Position numbers and translations under genes: made by a program. A model generated the notes under the pieces. The model searched no databases and had not been told where the DNA came from. It was given only the letters and a program-made list of their open reading frames with translations. DNA of 32,968 nt from Psychrobacter pasteurii. GTDB taxonomy: Bacteria; Pseudomonadota; Gammaproteobacteria; Pseudomonadales; Moraxellaceae. This document shows positions 9,367 through 18,034 of the stretch, piece after piece. Where the stretch lies: contig NZ_FUGD01000140.1 in NCBI RefSeq assembly GCF_900162815.1, positions 1 through 32,968 of the forward strand. The letters run 5' to 3'. Positions within the stretch are counted from its first letter, which is position 1; each line of letters opens with the position of its first letter.

Positions 9367-10308
9367 ATGAATCCATTGAATGTTTTTAGATATGTGCCAT
9401 TGTCCGTCATGCGGGCAGTGGCACTTTTTGTCGCTTGGATTGCCATTTTAATTCCTGATTTAAAAATCAAGCGTACAATCCGCATCAATTTACGGTTAGC
9501 ATTCGCCGAGTTCTCTGAAGAAGAATGCGACTGTTTCACCAAAGCGGTTATTAAAAACCAAGCTTTAATCGCTGTCGAATCTATTAAATGCTGGGCTATG
9601 CCACCTGAATGGAGCATTGCTCAAATTGATAATGTCTATAATAAAGAAGTTTTTGATGAAGCTTTAGCCAATCCCAATGGCATGCTGGCCATTGTTCCGC
9701 ATTTAGGGACTTGGGAGATGATGAATGCTTGGATCAATCAGTTTGGGTCACCCACCATCTTATATAAGCCTACTAAGAATGAAACTATGGATGAGTTTAT
9801 TCTAGAAGGCCGTCAACGTCTTAATGCCACCTTAGTACCCACAGATGCTTCGGGGGTTAAAGCTATTTTTAAGACCCTAAAATCTGGGGGCTTTAGTATT
9901 ATTCTACCCGATCACGTGCCTCAGCCTTCTGGCGGGGTCATCGTTCCTTTCTTTGGTATCGAAACCTTAAGTAGCACTCTAGCTCCTAAACTTGCCAGTA
10001 AAACAAAATGTGCTCTTGTGGGACTTAGCTGTCTACGCAATGATAATAATGGTTTTGATATCTACTGCACTAAGCTTGATGACCCTGATCTGTATGCCCG
10101 TGATATGAATGTGGCTACCAAAGCTTTAAATGATGCTATGGAACAGATGATTCGTGTCTGTCCCAGTAATTATATGTGGAGCTATCGAAGATTTAAGCAT
10201 CTACCCAACTTGGGCAACCCCTATAAGGCCACTAATGAACAGTTAGTAAAGTATCTTAAGGACAACCATATTGGTAGCACTCAATCGGTACCTGAAGAAA
10301 CTCAATAA
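9367..10308 (+). CDS. LpxL/HtrB-family lysophospholipid/lipid A acyltransferase
   Basis: A 313-residue membrane-associated acyltransferase of the lipid A late-acyltransferase family (LpxL/LpxM, PF03279). One N-terminal hydrophobic helix (about 12-31) is followed by the catalytic HX4E motif (H112-LGTW-E117 in PHLGTWEMM) and the IILPDHVPQPSGGVIVPFFG segment typical of the family. It would transfer a secondary acyl chain onto Kdo2-lipid IVA at the inner membrane. Length matches LpxL. It opens the plus arm of the glycan locus, 117 bases after aspS, and lies just before a glycosyltransferase, fitting a lipooligosaccharide role. Whether it is LpxL- or LpxM-like, or a paralog with another acceptor such as ornithine lipid, is not decidable here. 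Start ATG 9367 has a weak GGATGAG site. Confidence 0.85.
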   Translation: MNPLNVFRYVPLSVMRAVALFVAWIAILIPDLKIKRTIRINLRLAFAEFSEEECDCFTKAVIKNQALIAVESIKCWAMPPEWSIAQIDNVYNKEVFDEALANPNGMLAIVPHLGTWEMMNAWINQFGSPTILYKPTKNETMDEFILEGRQRLNATLVPTDASGVKAIFKTLKSGGFSIILPDHVPQPSGGVIVPFFGIETLSSTLAPKLASKTKCALVGLSCLRNDNNGFDIYCTKLDDPDLYARDMNVATKALNDAMEQMIRVCPSNYMWSYRRFKHLPNLGNPYKATNEQLVKYLKDNHIGSTQSVPEETQ

Positions 10309-10334
10309 ACTTAAAGACAAACTAGGATGTAAAA

Positions 10335-11090
10335 GTGTCTAATAATAATCAAAACCGTTATATCATTTGCATGAAATGGGGTACTAAATATGGCCCTGAA
10401 TACGTCAACCGCTTGTATAACATGGTTAAGCGTAACCTAACCTTAGACTTTGAAATGGTTTGCTTAACTGATGATGAGACCGGCATCGATCCTAATGTAC
10501 GCTGCTACCCTATTCCTGAATTGAACTTACCTTCAGGTTTGCCTGAGCGCGGCTGGAAAAAACTGACAACCTTCAAGCCTGAACTGTATGACTTTAAAGG
10601 CACGGCTTTATTTTTAGATATTGATATTGTGATTGTTGATAATATCGATGCTTTCTTCGAATACGAAGCTGAGCATGAAGACAGCGTGGTAATTATCCGT
10701 GACTGGAAAAAGCCGTGGCGTATGATTGGTAACAGTTCTGTGTATCGCTTTAAAGTGGGTCAGAACACCTATCCTAATTTATTAAGCAACTTTGAAACTA
10801 ACTTCTCTACCATACGTAATGAAGTACGCCATGAGCAGGCTTACTTATCCAACTACTTGCGTGAACATCATCACCTAGAGTATTGGGATAAGTCGTGGTG
10901 TGTCAGCTTTAAGTACCAGTGTATGGCGCCTATCCCATTAAACTTTGTCAAAGCACCTCGCTTACCAGAGGGCGCTAAGATTGTAATTTTCCATGGTGAG
11001 ATTAATCCACCTGATGCCATCAAAGGTGGTGGTGGTAAATGGTATCGCCATGTGAAACCTAGCCCTTGGCTTAAGGAATACTGGCAGTAA
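10335..11090 (+). CDS. Glycosyltransferase with DxD motif (OC-locus type, paralog of 17036-17869)
   Basis: A 251-residue protein with a GT-A-like pattern: [11 protein letters not shown] at the start, then [13 protein letters not shown] with a D95-x-D97 metal/nucleotide-sugar site. Starts at GTG 10335, preceded by AGGA at a 7-base spacing; no ATG in frame is upstream. It has no signal peptide or membrane helix, so it should be cytosolic, acting on the core oligosaccharide at the inner membrane face. The sequence is clearly related to the first gene of the opposite arm (17036-17869): both share IIC-KWGTKYG, FLD-D-VIVD, FRFKVG, PLN-FKAP and a C-terminal W-KE-W. Sugar specificity is unknown. Gap to the preceding acyltransferase is only 26 bases, so they are probably cotranscribed. 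Confidence 0.75.
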   Translation: MSNNNQNRYIICMKWGTKYGPEYVNRLYNMVKRNLTLDFEMVCLTDDETGIDPNVRCYPIPELNLPSGLPERGWKKLTTFKPELYDFKGTALFLDIDIVIVDNIDAFFEYEAEHEDSVVIIRDWKKPWRMIGNSSVYRFKVGQNTYPNLLSNFETNFSTIRNEVRHEQAYLSNYLREHHHLEYWDKSWCVSFKYQCMAPIPLNFVKAPRLPEGAKIVIFHGEINPPDAIKGGGGKWYRHVKPSPWLKEYWQ

Positions 11091-11175
11091 ACTAGAAGGT
11101 TATCTATCAAACTGGAATAAGTTCTTTATTAAACAACAACGTGATATCAATAATTACAACTATAGGGAATACTTT

Positions 11176-12345
11176 ATGAAAATTACTGTTGTTGGCACCG
11201 GCTATGTTGGGTTATCAAATGCAATGTTATTGGCACAGCATAATAACGTTACAGCCGTTGATATCCTGCCTGAAAAAGTTGAGCTACTGAATACTAAAAA
11301 ATCGCCTATCGATGACAAAGATATTGAAGACTTCTTAGCGAAAAAACCGCTTGACTTCACAGCTACTCTCAACGCTAAAGAAGCGTATCAAAAAGCAGAT
11401 ATCGTTATTGTAGCAACGCCAACGGATTATGATCCTAAGACCAATTTTTTTAATACCAAAAGTGTAGAAACGGTCATTCAAGATATCCTTAAGGTTAATC
11501 AAACGGCAACCATTATTATTAAATCAACCGTACCTGTTGGCTTTACTAAAGACTTAAGACAGCGTTTATCCAGCGACAATATTATCTTCTCACCTGAGTT
11601 TCTAAGAGAAGGTCAAGCGCTACACGACAACCTATACCCCTCACGTATTATTATTGGTGATGAGTCTGATAAAGCAGAACAGTTTGCAAAACTTCTTCTG
11701 GAAGGTGCTGTTAAAAAGGATGTTCCCGTACTTTATACCAAATCTACTGAGGCAGAAGCCATCAAGCTGTTTTCCAATACCTATTTAGCGATGCGTGTTG
11801 CCTACTTCAATGAGCTTGATACTTATGCCCAAACCTATGGTCTTAATACCAGGCAGATTATTGAAGGTGTCGGCCTAGATCCACGTATTGGTGATCACTA
11901 TAACAACCCCTCTTTTGGATATGGTGGTTACTGTCTGCCCAAAGACACCAAGCAGCTTTTGGCAAACTACGATGAAGTACCCAGCAATTTAATTAGAGCC
12001 ATTGTTGACTCTAACCGTACCCGAAAAGACTTTATCGCTGACACCATAATTGCAATGAATCCTAAGATTGTGGGGGTACATCGCCTCACCATGAAAAGCG
12101 GTTCAGATAACTTTAAAGCCTCGTCAATTCAAGGCGTCATGAAGCGCATTAAAGCCAAAGGTATCGAAGTCGTGGTTTATGAGCCTGTATTGCAAGATGA
12201 TTTGTTTTATAATTCAAGAGTTGTTAAGGATTTAAAAGAATTTAAATCTATCAGCGATGTTATCGTAGCCAACCGTATGTCTGAGGAGTTAGAAGACGTT
12301 GCAGACAAGGTGTTTACTCGTGATTTATTCGGTAATGACCAATAA
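11176..12345 (+). CDS. ugd: UDP-glucose 6-dehydrogenase
   Basis: A 389-residue NAD-dependent enzyme oxidising UDP-glucose to UDP-glucuronate. The Rossmann motif GTGYVGLS is at 7-14, STVPVGFT at 117-124, catalytic Lys197 and Asn201 in [13 protein letters not shown], and the catalytic Cys253 in [10 protein letters not shown]. It is nearly collinear with E. coli Ugd (388 residues), ending in the same TRDLFG motif. RBS AGGGAA precedes ATG 11176. In this locus it would supply uronic acid donor for neighbouring glycosyltransferases; in many bacteria it sits in capsule or O-antigen loci, so its presence here suggests GlcA (or GalA through an epimerase elsewhere) in the core. It is close to the short enterobacterial type of Ugd. 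Confidence 0.95.
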   Translation: MKITVVGTGYVGLSNAMLLAQHNNVTAVDILPEKVELLNTKKSPIDDKDIEDFLAKKPLDFTATLNAKEAYQKADIVIVATPTDYDPKTNFFNTKSVETVIQDILKVNQTATIIIKSTVPVGFTKDLRQRLSSDNIIFSPEFLREGQALHDNLYPSRIIIGDESDKAEQFAKLLLEGAVKKDVPVLYTKSTEAEAIKLFSNTYLAMRVAYFNELDTYAQTYGLNTRQIIEGVGLDPRIGDHYNNPSFGYGGYCLPKDTKQLLANYDEVPSNLIRAIVDSNRTRKDFIADTIIAMNPKIVGVHRLTMKSGSDNFKASSIQGVMKRIKAKGIEVVVYEPVLQDDLFYNSRVVKDLKEFKSISDVIVANRMSEELEDVADKVFTRDLFGNDQ

Positions 12346-12384
12346 GAATACATGCTTTTTATTCCAACTGCATTGAATTAGCAC

Positions 12385-12420
12385 TAATACTTAATGTTAT
12401 TAAAAGTATTATTATTCTTA
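12385..12420 (+). terminator. Possible weak A+T-rich terminator after ugd
   Basis: Stem TAATACTT (12385-12392) and AAGTATTA (12404-12411) with an 11-base loop, followed by TTATTCTT. It contains only A/T pairs plus one C-G pair, so it is thermodynamically weak. It lies in the 185-base gap between ugd and the WaaZ-like gene, which is otherwise A+T-rich without clear signals. Confidence 0.25.
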
Positions 12421-12530
12421 AAAAAAGGAAAGAAAGATAGATAAATAGCTTTGTCAACCTAAAACCTTTTTCTTACATGCAAAAAGAGCAAAAAACTCCC
12501 CTTAAAATAGCGTAATGTATGGTGGTCTGA

Positions 12531-13376
12531 ATGAATAGCAAAGGTATTAGCAACTATCAAATTAAAGTACAGGGAAAAACTTATTCTGTTCCCTTTTTTA
12601 ACAAAAAAAATGCAAACCATATTAATAAATCAGTAAATATTTTTGCATCAGGTCCCTCCATTGACCAATTGTCATTTACGGATGACTTACTGGAAAATCC
12701 TTCTATTTTTGTTAACGGTAGCCTATCACTAATAGATAAACACGACTTTGCAAATATCGCGGCCTATGTTATCAGTGATGAAAGGTTTATCAAACACAAT
12801 GCTGAAATTCTAGAGCAGTTTTATACCGGTCAGCCGTTATATATTACTAAGCCCGTTATAGACACCATAGCAACTGCCCTACCTAATCTTATACAAAAGT
12901 ATCAGGATTCTATCACTCTTATCTATCCAGTAGATAGACCACTAACTGATGATAAGCTTAGCCTTTTAAAGTCTCTGCCTATACTGAATAAAGTAGCTAA
13001 GAAAAAACTTTCTTTGGATAAGTTTAAAGACCATCAAGACTTTGTAATCGACTCTACAAACTCTCCTAAACCTATTGGTGTTTCATTAGATATAGAAAAT
13101 GGCTTTGTTGAAGCTGGAACCGTTGCTTTTGTCGCTGCACAATTAGCTTATACTTTAGGCGCTAAAAAAATAAGCTTATACGGCATCGACTTAATTAATA
13201 GCAGCCAACCTAGATTTTATGAAAGTAAAGATGATGCTGCCCCTTGTAAACTTGATAAGGCCATCATCGATCGTATCGTACCCTCATTTGACTTAATGGG
13301 TATAGTGTATGATCAGCATGGGGTTAAAGTGACTAATAAATCGCCTGTATCTAAGGGTTTATTTAGAAATATATAG
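12531..13376 (+). CDS. WaaZ (RfaZ)-like LPS core Kdo transferase
   Basis: A 281-residue protein whose pattern resembles enterobacterial WaaZ/RfaZ, the protein needed to add a third Kdo to the LPS inner core. Shared features recalled from E. coli WaaZ are an N-terminal I-F-x-SGP-S/T motif (here FASGPSIDQLSF, about 38-49), VNGSLSL (about 64), a YVISDERF segment, then GVSLDIENGFVEAGTVAFVAAQLAY (about 186-210), YGIDLINSSQPRFYE (about 219-233), and a C-terminal S-P near the end. No signal peptide or membrane helix. Start ATG 12531 follows a GGTGG site. The gene is visibly more A+T-rich than aspS or ugd, suggesting separate acquisition. The exact acceptor and sugar are inference; a related glycosyltransferase of another specificity is possible. 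Confidence 0.6.
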   Translation: MNSKGISNYQIKVQGKTYSVPFFNKKNANHINKSVNIFASGPSIDQLSFTDDLLENPSIFVNGSLSLIDKHDFANIAAYVISDERFIKHNAEILEQFYTGQPLYITKPVIDTIATALPNLIQKYQDSITLIYPVDRPLTDDKLSLLKSLPILNKVAKKKLSLDKFKDHQDFVIDSTNSPKPIGVSLDIENGFVEAGTVAFVAAQLAYTLGAKKISLYGIDLINSSQPRFYESKDDAAPCKLDKAIIDRIVPSFDLMGIVYDQHGVKVTNKSPVSKGLFRNI

Positions 13377-13409
13377 AACTTTGAAATAAACAAGAGGAGT
13401 GATGACTCA

Positions 13410-14168
13410 ATGAAAGAGTTATCTGGATGGAAAAGGAAAGCAGTTCTACTGTTTGCTAGTGAAAAAAAGTTGGGTGCCAGCGAAGCTCTATCGAGTTACT
13501 CTAATAAATCCTATGCAGATATGAAAACCAAAATCCTAACAGAAAACGAAGTTGAATTGGTAGAAGATGCTCACAAACCGCGTTTAAAAAATCTATCTGA
13601 TCATCTTAATAAGGTCAAGGCAGAGTTTATTAATCAGCCAGAAATCTGTTTTTATCATGCCACATTAATTATTCTTTTACGCCGTGGATACAAACTGCAA
13701 GAAACTTTTAAAGAGTTTGAAAGGTTATGGGAGGCTGAGTCTGATTTTTTATTGAACAGTCTATCTTTACGCTGGATAGTATCTGCATGCGATACTTTTG
13801 TCGACCATTCAACGGGTCCTCTACGCTCTGCGATTTTGCTCAATGTGGCTACACTAGTAAATACACTTAAAGTATATGAAACGCAAACATACTTGTGCGG
13901 ATTGAAAGACATAAAGACCACCCATGAGGAAAATATAAATGCTCTATATGCCGAGCATTTGACCTTATATAATGGGTTAACCTACTTCCGTATAGGTACA
14001 GACGATACGCTTAGAAATATGCGAGAACGTTATGAGGGTTTTAAAAAGTTAGACCCGTTAGCAGCAAAAATTTTATTATTTGTATTTGATAAAATTCAGG
14101 CCTTAGACACCGCCTTTTCTTTAGTAAAAAGTTTACATAAAGATGAAAAATCACAATGGTGGGTATAA
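13410..14168 (+). CDS. Unknown protein of the OC-like locus
   Basis: A 252-residue protein I do not recognise. It starts MKELSGWKRKAVLLFASEKK, has no signal peptide, lipobox or membrane helix, no DxD or EX7E motif, and no clear enzymatic signature. It appears mainly alpha-helical with charged amphipathic segments (for example LKNLSDHLNKVKAEF and LQETFKEFERLWEAE). It ends in DEKSQWWV. AGGAG precedes the ATG at 13410 by 10 bases; an earlier ATG in another frame closes after three codons. It follows the WaaZ-like gene by 33 bases and precedes a glycosyltransferase, so it is probably cotranscribed and acts in core assembly or substrate delivery, but this is only context. A+T-rich like its neighbour. 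Confidence 0.7.
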   Translation: MKELSGWKRKAVLLFASEKKLGASEALSSYSNKSYADMKTKILTENEVELVEDAHKPRLKNLSDHLNKVKAEFINQPEICFYHATLIILLRRGYKLQETFKEFERLWEAESDFLLNSLSLRWIVSACDTFVDHSTGPLRSAILLNVATLVNTLKVYETQTYLCGLKDIKTTHEENINALYAEHLTLYNGLTYFRIGTDDTLRNMRERYEGFKKLDPLAAKILLFVFDKIQALDTAFSLVKSLHKDEKSQWWV

Positions 14169-14256
14169 AAAACCAAATAGAGAAACTCTGCCCCTTTATT
14201 CATCTAATAGTTTATTAAATAACCATTCAATTTATTTTTAACTTATCGAGAATTTT

Positions 14257-14949
14257 ATGAGCGAATTAGTTCAAACCTACTCTATTACTAATGTTAGCGA
14301 TAATCAAAGCTTCATTGTCTGCTGCTTTTATACTGCAAGCTATCAAGAACATGCTATGCGTTTAAAATCATCTCTAGATGAGTTTAATATTAGCTACTAC
14401 TTTAGTGAAGTTGAGGATGCGGGCTATTGGGAAGCTAACACGCGCCTTAAACCACATTTTGTACTGGAGTGTTTAGACAAGTTTCCAAACAAGGATATCT
14501 TGTATTTAGATGCAGATGCTATTGTTAAAAAACCGATTGACTACTTTAATGACATAACTGCAGATGTTGCATTTTATAAAACCAAAGGTATGCCAGGTAT
14601 GTCGCACGACTACCTAGCTAGCACCATGTTTTTTAGAAACACTGAGCCAACCAAAGCGTTAGTAAAGCAATGGATCGCTGAGCAAGTAGATGGCAAAGAA
14701 ACTCAGGTTGATCAAGACAGCCTTGATGAAGCGATGATTAAATTTGAAAATAAGATTTCAGTTGAGCCTTTACCTGCAGGCTACATCAAAATCTTTGATA
14801 AAGATTATGAGGGTGAAATATATATCGAGCAGTATCAAGCCAGCCGAGGGCAAACTAAATTAAGACGTCAGAAAATTCGTCGTCGTAATAGAATAGCGGG
14901 TGCAATATTGGTAGGAGCAATAATTATAACTATCTATATGGTGGTCTGA
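14257..14949 (+). CDS. Tail-anchored GT-A-type glycosyltransferase
   Basis: A 230-residue putative nucleotide-diphospho-sugar transferase. IVCCFYTASYQEHAMRLKSSL (20-40), RLKPHFVLECLDKFPNKDILYLDADAIV (63-90) and the DxD site D85-A-D87 mark a GT-A fold. A second conserved-looking patch, QVDQDSLDEAM, follows around 155. The C terminus is unusual: a basic cluster (KLRRQKIRRRNR, about 199-210) followed by a single hydrophobic helix RIAGAILVGAIIITIYMVV reaching the last residue. This is the layout of a tail anchor with positive residues on the cytoplasmic side, placing the catalytic domain at the inner face of the inner membrane. It ends the plus arm; the 140 bases to the convergent gene at 15090 contain no strong terminator. 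Donor and acceptor are unknown. Confidence 0.75.
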   Translation: MSELVQTYSITNVSDNQSFIVCCFYTASYQEHAMRLKSSLDEFNISYYFSEVEDAGYWEANTRLKPHFVLECLDKFPNKDILYLDADAIVKKPIDYFNDITADVAFYKTKGMPGMSHDYLASTMFFRNTEPTKALVKQWIAEQVDGKETQVDQDSLDEAMIKFENKISVEPLPAGYIKIFDKDYEGEIYIEQYQASRGQTKLRRQKIRRRNRIAGAILVGAIIITIYMVV

Positions 14950-15089
14950 TAACTACTATATTAAATCTAGAAATATTATTGGCATAATAGTTTTCTCTAC
15001 CATCTAGTATGCGATAGCCTTAGAACTTATTGTGTTTGACTCTAAATTTTACGCTCTTAAAGTTATCCATATGACTATGCTGTCTATAT

Positions 15090-16154
15090 TTAACTAACGA
15101 GATCAATATATTGTGCTGCTATATTAACTGGTAAAAACTTAGTATCAAATGGTACTATATAATCTGTAGGAGACGTCATCGCAGCCTTAATTTTCTGCGC
15201 CAAAGCATCAACATCTCCTACAGGTACTAAATTATTTTCAGGTAATAATTCATTAGGCCCTGATGGACAATCTGTACTAATGACGGGGGTATCTAACACT
15301 AGGGCTTCAGCAATCACAAGTCCAAACCCTTCAAATTTTGATGATAACACCATAACTTTAGCATTTTTTATGTAGGGATACGGATTATTGTGAAATCCTA
15401 TGAATTTAACCTTATCATCTAATCCAAGAGATGAGACTAAATCTTTTATCTGTTGAAGTAACTTACCTTTACCTAATAACACCAGTGGTAACGACATATC
15501 TGTCTTAGCATAAGCCTTTATCAAAACATCATGTGCCTTCTGTTTCTTAAAGCTACCTACATGCAATATATAATCACCTAACTCTCCAGGGTTTTGTTGT
15601 TGACCTAGTAATTTTATTTGATGACTATCAATTGGATTGTAAATAGTTTTAGTGTTTGTAAGCCCTAATGACTTATTCAAGTCTTGCTCTACCCCATGAC
15701 TGACACAAATACAAGGATGCTTACTATACACATCTCTCAAGTCAGAAAGACTCTTTAGCTTATCATCGTTTAAAGTTGCAATTTTTTTAGATAGATTATT
15801 ATGAATAATATGAAATATATTAGGTAATTTACTAAACCGCATAACTCTGTCTACTCTATCCAGATTAGACAAAATCATAAACGGCTGACCAATATTTTTA
15901 TTAATATAATGATCAATTTTTTTAGCAAATACTTTGTACCTAAATTTATGATTAGGTATTAACCTATATGGTTCATAGTCTACGTGATGATAATTGAGCT
16001 TATCACTTAGCTCATACTCCACAATGGATTTAAAGCGTATGATATGCACCTCGAAACCGAGATCATAAAACCCTCGACCAAGTGTTAGAACAGCGCGTTC
16101 AGCACCACCACCTTGCAAGCAATTAATTACGAGTACTACTATTCTTTGCATCAT
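15090..16154 (-). CDS. GT4-family glycosyltransferase (GT-B fold)
   Basis: The open frame begins at 16196, but its first 14 residues overlap the upstream gene and look unlike the family. The ATG pair at 16154/16151 gives the typical start MMQRIVVLVINCLQGGGAER, so 16154 is preferred (354 residues); no strong ribosome site is seen, suggesting translational coupling to the gene ending at 16165. The GGGAERAVLTL glycine loop at the N terminus, YILHVGSFKKQKAHDVLIKA at the start of the C domain, and the EX7E motif in EGFGLVIAEAL followed by DTPVISTDCPSGP mark a retaining GT4 enzyme. It is cytosolic or peripheral at the membrane and is A+T-rich compared with the next gene upstream. Last gene of the minus arm; sugar unknown. 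Confidence 0.85.
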   Translation of the reverse strand: MMQRIVVLVINCLQGGGAERAVLTLGRGFYDLGFEVHIIRFKSIVEYELSDKLNYHHVDYEPYRLIPNHKFRYKVFAKKIDHYINKNIGQPFMILSNLDRVDRVMRFSKLPNIFHIIHNNLSKKIATLNDDKLKSLSDLRDVYSKHPCICVSHGVEQDLNKSLGLTNTKTIYNPIDSHQIKLLGQQQNPGELGDYILHVGSFKKQKAHDVLIKAYAKTDMSLPLVLLGKGKLLQQIKDLVSSLGLDDKVKFIGFHNNPYPYIKNAKVMVLSSKFEGFGLVIAEALVLDTPVISTDCPSGPNELLPENNLVPVGDVDALAQKIKAAMTSPTDYIVPFDTKFLPVNIAAQYIDLVS

Positions 16155-16164
16155 AACGATATAA

Positions 16165-17025
16165 CTATCTCTTAAAAATCTTTGATAACAACCCACTCTT
16201 CAATGGACGCGTTATCTTATTACCCTTATAACGCTTATGTGACTTCTTAGGTATTACACCAAACGGCTCTACACGATAGTTTTCTAAACTATAACCTGCA
16301 TCTATAGCTTCTTGATAATAGGCATCAAATAAGTCGCTAAGTTCTTGTCTTGGATGAGGCATGATTTTTCCGTCAAACCAATGCTTCGCTCCCTCTTTTT
16401 CTAACCGTGGTATCGAATATTTGTGACTGAACTGCGTACCCATATCAGAATAATGAAGGATTTTTATATCTTTAATCTCTAAATCCTCACCATCAATACA
16501 ATTGTAACTGTCAATATAAGGAGTGATTAACTCAGGACGCTCTTTAAACTGCTTCATCAGCTTATCATGCCCTTCTGGATCAGCTTTCAACTGACTTATA
16601 GGCTTTAGTACATTTTGAGCTTTCTGACAATCCCATACGCAAGTGCAAAGGCGCGTAATAGCATCCTTTGTTTTAGCAGCAACAACACCTTGGCCCTCAA
16701 TAGGATGATTCCACAGCTCGTTTAAGTCGCTAAGCACAACCATATCGGCGTCCATATAAATGGCACGGCCTTCGAAGCCACAGTACTCAGGAATGGCCCA
16801 GCGAAAGCCTGAAAATGGTGTTGCCCATTTTTTAGTATCCCATCCCTCGCCCTTTTCTGGGTTTGAATACCAAAAACTCTCAGGATCACGAGACAGCTGC
16901 ATCCATACGATTTCTACTGGAGAACTGGTATGTTTTTTTATACTGTAATCTAGCACCATCATTTGTTCTAAATCACTGTTGTTTGGATCACAGCCTACAA
17001 ATACTCTGATTGATTCTTGACTCAT
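16165..17025 (-). CDS. GT8-like glycosyltransferase
   Basis: A 286-residue GT-A glycosyltransferase similar to GT8 enzymes. RVFVGCDPNNSDLEQMMVLDYSI (7-29) is the nucleotide-binding start, and GRAIYMDADMVVLSDLNELW contains the D92-A-D94 metal site. HYSDMGTQFSHKY and HPRQELSDLF further down resemble conserved GT8-like stretches, and the C terminus is basic (KKSHKRYKGNK...KIFKR), suited to membrane surface binding. No signal peptide or transmembrane helix. Start ATG 17025 has AGGAA at 7 bases. It follows the gene ending at 17036 by 10 bases, so the three minus-strand genes form an operon. Substrate unknown. Confidence 0.8.
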   Translation of the reverse strand: MSQESIRVFVGCDPNNSDLEQMMVLDYSIKKHTSSPVEIVWMQLSRDPESFWYSNPEKGEGWDTKKWATPFSGFRWAIPEYCGFEGRAIYMDADMVVLSDLNELWNHPIEGQGVVAAKTKDAITRLCTCVWDCQKAQNVLKPISQLKADPEGHDKLMKQFKERPELITPYIDSYNCIDGEDLEIKDIKILHYSDMGTQFSHKYSIPRLEKEGAKHWFDGKIMPHPRQELSDLFDAYYQEAIDAGYSLENYRVEPFGVIPKKSHKRYKGNKITRPLKSGLLSKIFKR

Positions 17026-17035
17026 TATTTAATTC

Positions 17036-17869
17036 CTATTCTTTCCAATTTTCTTTCACCCAGCCGACAGGTAAAATAAAGTGGCGTAAGTGGCGTAAAG
17101 GATGCTTTAAGTTTTTAGGGTCTTTAATCTGTTTTAAATGATCTAGAGCATTATCTGCTGACTTAGAAGTATACTGCCCATTAATAGCGTTGGTAGGATA
17201 TAAACCACCTGGGAAGATAATAATACGGGCACCTTTTGGGATTTTAGGCGCTTTAAAGTAGTTCAATGGAAATGGTTGACGACATTTACGGCGGAAGTGA
17301 GCGACCCATTTTTTAGGAAATAGCTTCACACCACCCGGTACGTTACGTGTGACAAAACGCTGCTCAAAGCGGTATTTATCAGCAATACCCTGAGGATCTG
17401 ATTTAAACTTTTCTTGTAAAGAAACCAGCGAACCTACTTTAAATCTAAAGCAAGATGTCTGACCAAGTCGCTCTAATGGATTACTTGGATTGTAAGATAG
17501 AATGACATCATCTGGTTCACCATATTCAAAGAATGGATCAAGACTATCGACTATCACCACATCCAAATCTAAGAACAAAACAACACCTGTGACATCACCC
17601 AGCTTCTCACCCCACAAACGAGACTTGGGCCACTTGCCTAATGTATTAGTGGGCATAGTCACATCTAATGGCGGTAATTCCTGACATTCAATTTCAGGTC
17701 TGACATCGGTAGGGTCATCTGTAAAGCAGATAAAACGAAACGGTGGTGTAATATTTCGAGAAACCATGCCGTATAGCTTATTGGCGTAATGAGCCCCGTA
17801 TTTAGTTCCCCATTTAATGCATATAATTTGTTTTACATCATCATTCTTAGTAGCTGTCTTTTTTAACAT
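17036..17869 (-). CDS. Glycosyltransferase with DxD motif (paralog of 10335-11090)
   Basis: A 277-residue protein of the same family as the product of 10335-11090. It opens with QIICIKWGTKYGAHYANKLYGMVSRN, has LFLDLDVVIVDSLDPFFEYG with D101-x-D103, then FRFKVG, PLNYFKAP and a C-terminal GWVKENWKE. It is longer by an insert before the C terminus (about 235-255, LKQIKDPKNLKHPLRHLRH). No signal peptide. Start ATG 17869, with AAAGG about 12 bases upstream. It heads the minus arm just as its relative heads the glycosyltransferase series of the plus arm, so duplication or repeated capture of this family is likely. Probably adds a core sugar; specificity unknown. Confidence 0.75.
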   Translation of the reverse strand: MLKKTATKNDDVKQIICIKWGTKYGAHYANKLYGMVSRNITPPFRFICFTDDPTDVRPEIECQELPPLDVTMPTNTLGKWPKSRLWGEKLGDVTGVVLFLDLDVVIVDSLDPFFEYGEPDDVILSYNPSNPLERLGQTSCFRFKVGSLVSLQEKFKSDPQGIADKYRFEQRFVTRNVPGGVKLFPKKWVAHFRRKCRQPFPLNYFKAPKIPKGARIIIFPGGLYPTNAINGQYTSKSADNALDHLKQIKDPKNLKHPLRHLRHFILPVGWVKENWKE

Positions 17870-18034
17870 TAATCAAGCACACCTTTTTTTATATTTTTAA
17901 AGTTTTAGCTGTCTTTTATTTGATAGAGCCGCTATCCACTCACTGATATCGATATTTAGTCAGGCAATTGAGTGACCAAAATCCACTTAAACATCAATCA
18001 ACGTTAATTAACCGACACTTAAGCGGAAATGATT

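Noticed and set aside
12518..12530. 13-base word TATGGTGGTCTGA also found at 14937-14949 (end of the tail-anchored glycosyltransferase gene)
   Set aside because: Exact 13-mers are expected several times by chance in a window this long, and similarity does not extend beyond the word.
14950..15089. Search for a terminator between the two convergent glycan arms
   Set aside because: Only short A+T-rich stems without T-runs were seen; none was convincing.
16155..16196. N-terminal extension of the GT4 protein (MGCYQRFLRDSYIV)
   Set aside because: It overlaps the end of the upstream gene and the typical family N terminus begins at the Met pair at 16154/16151.
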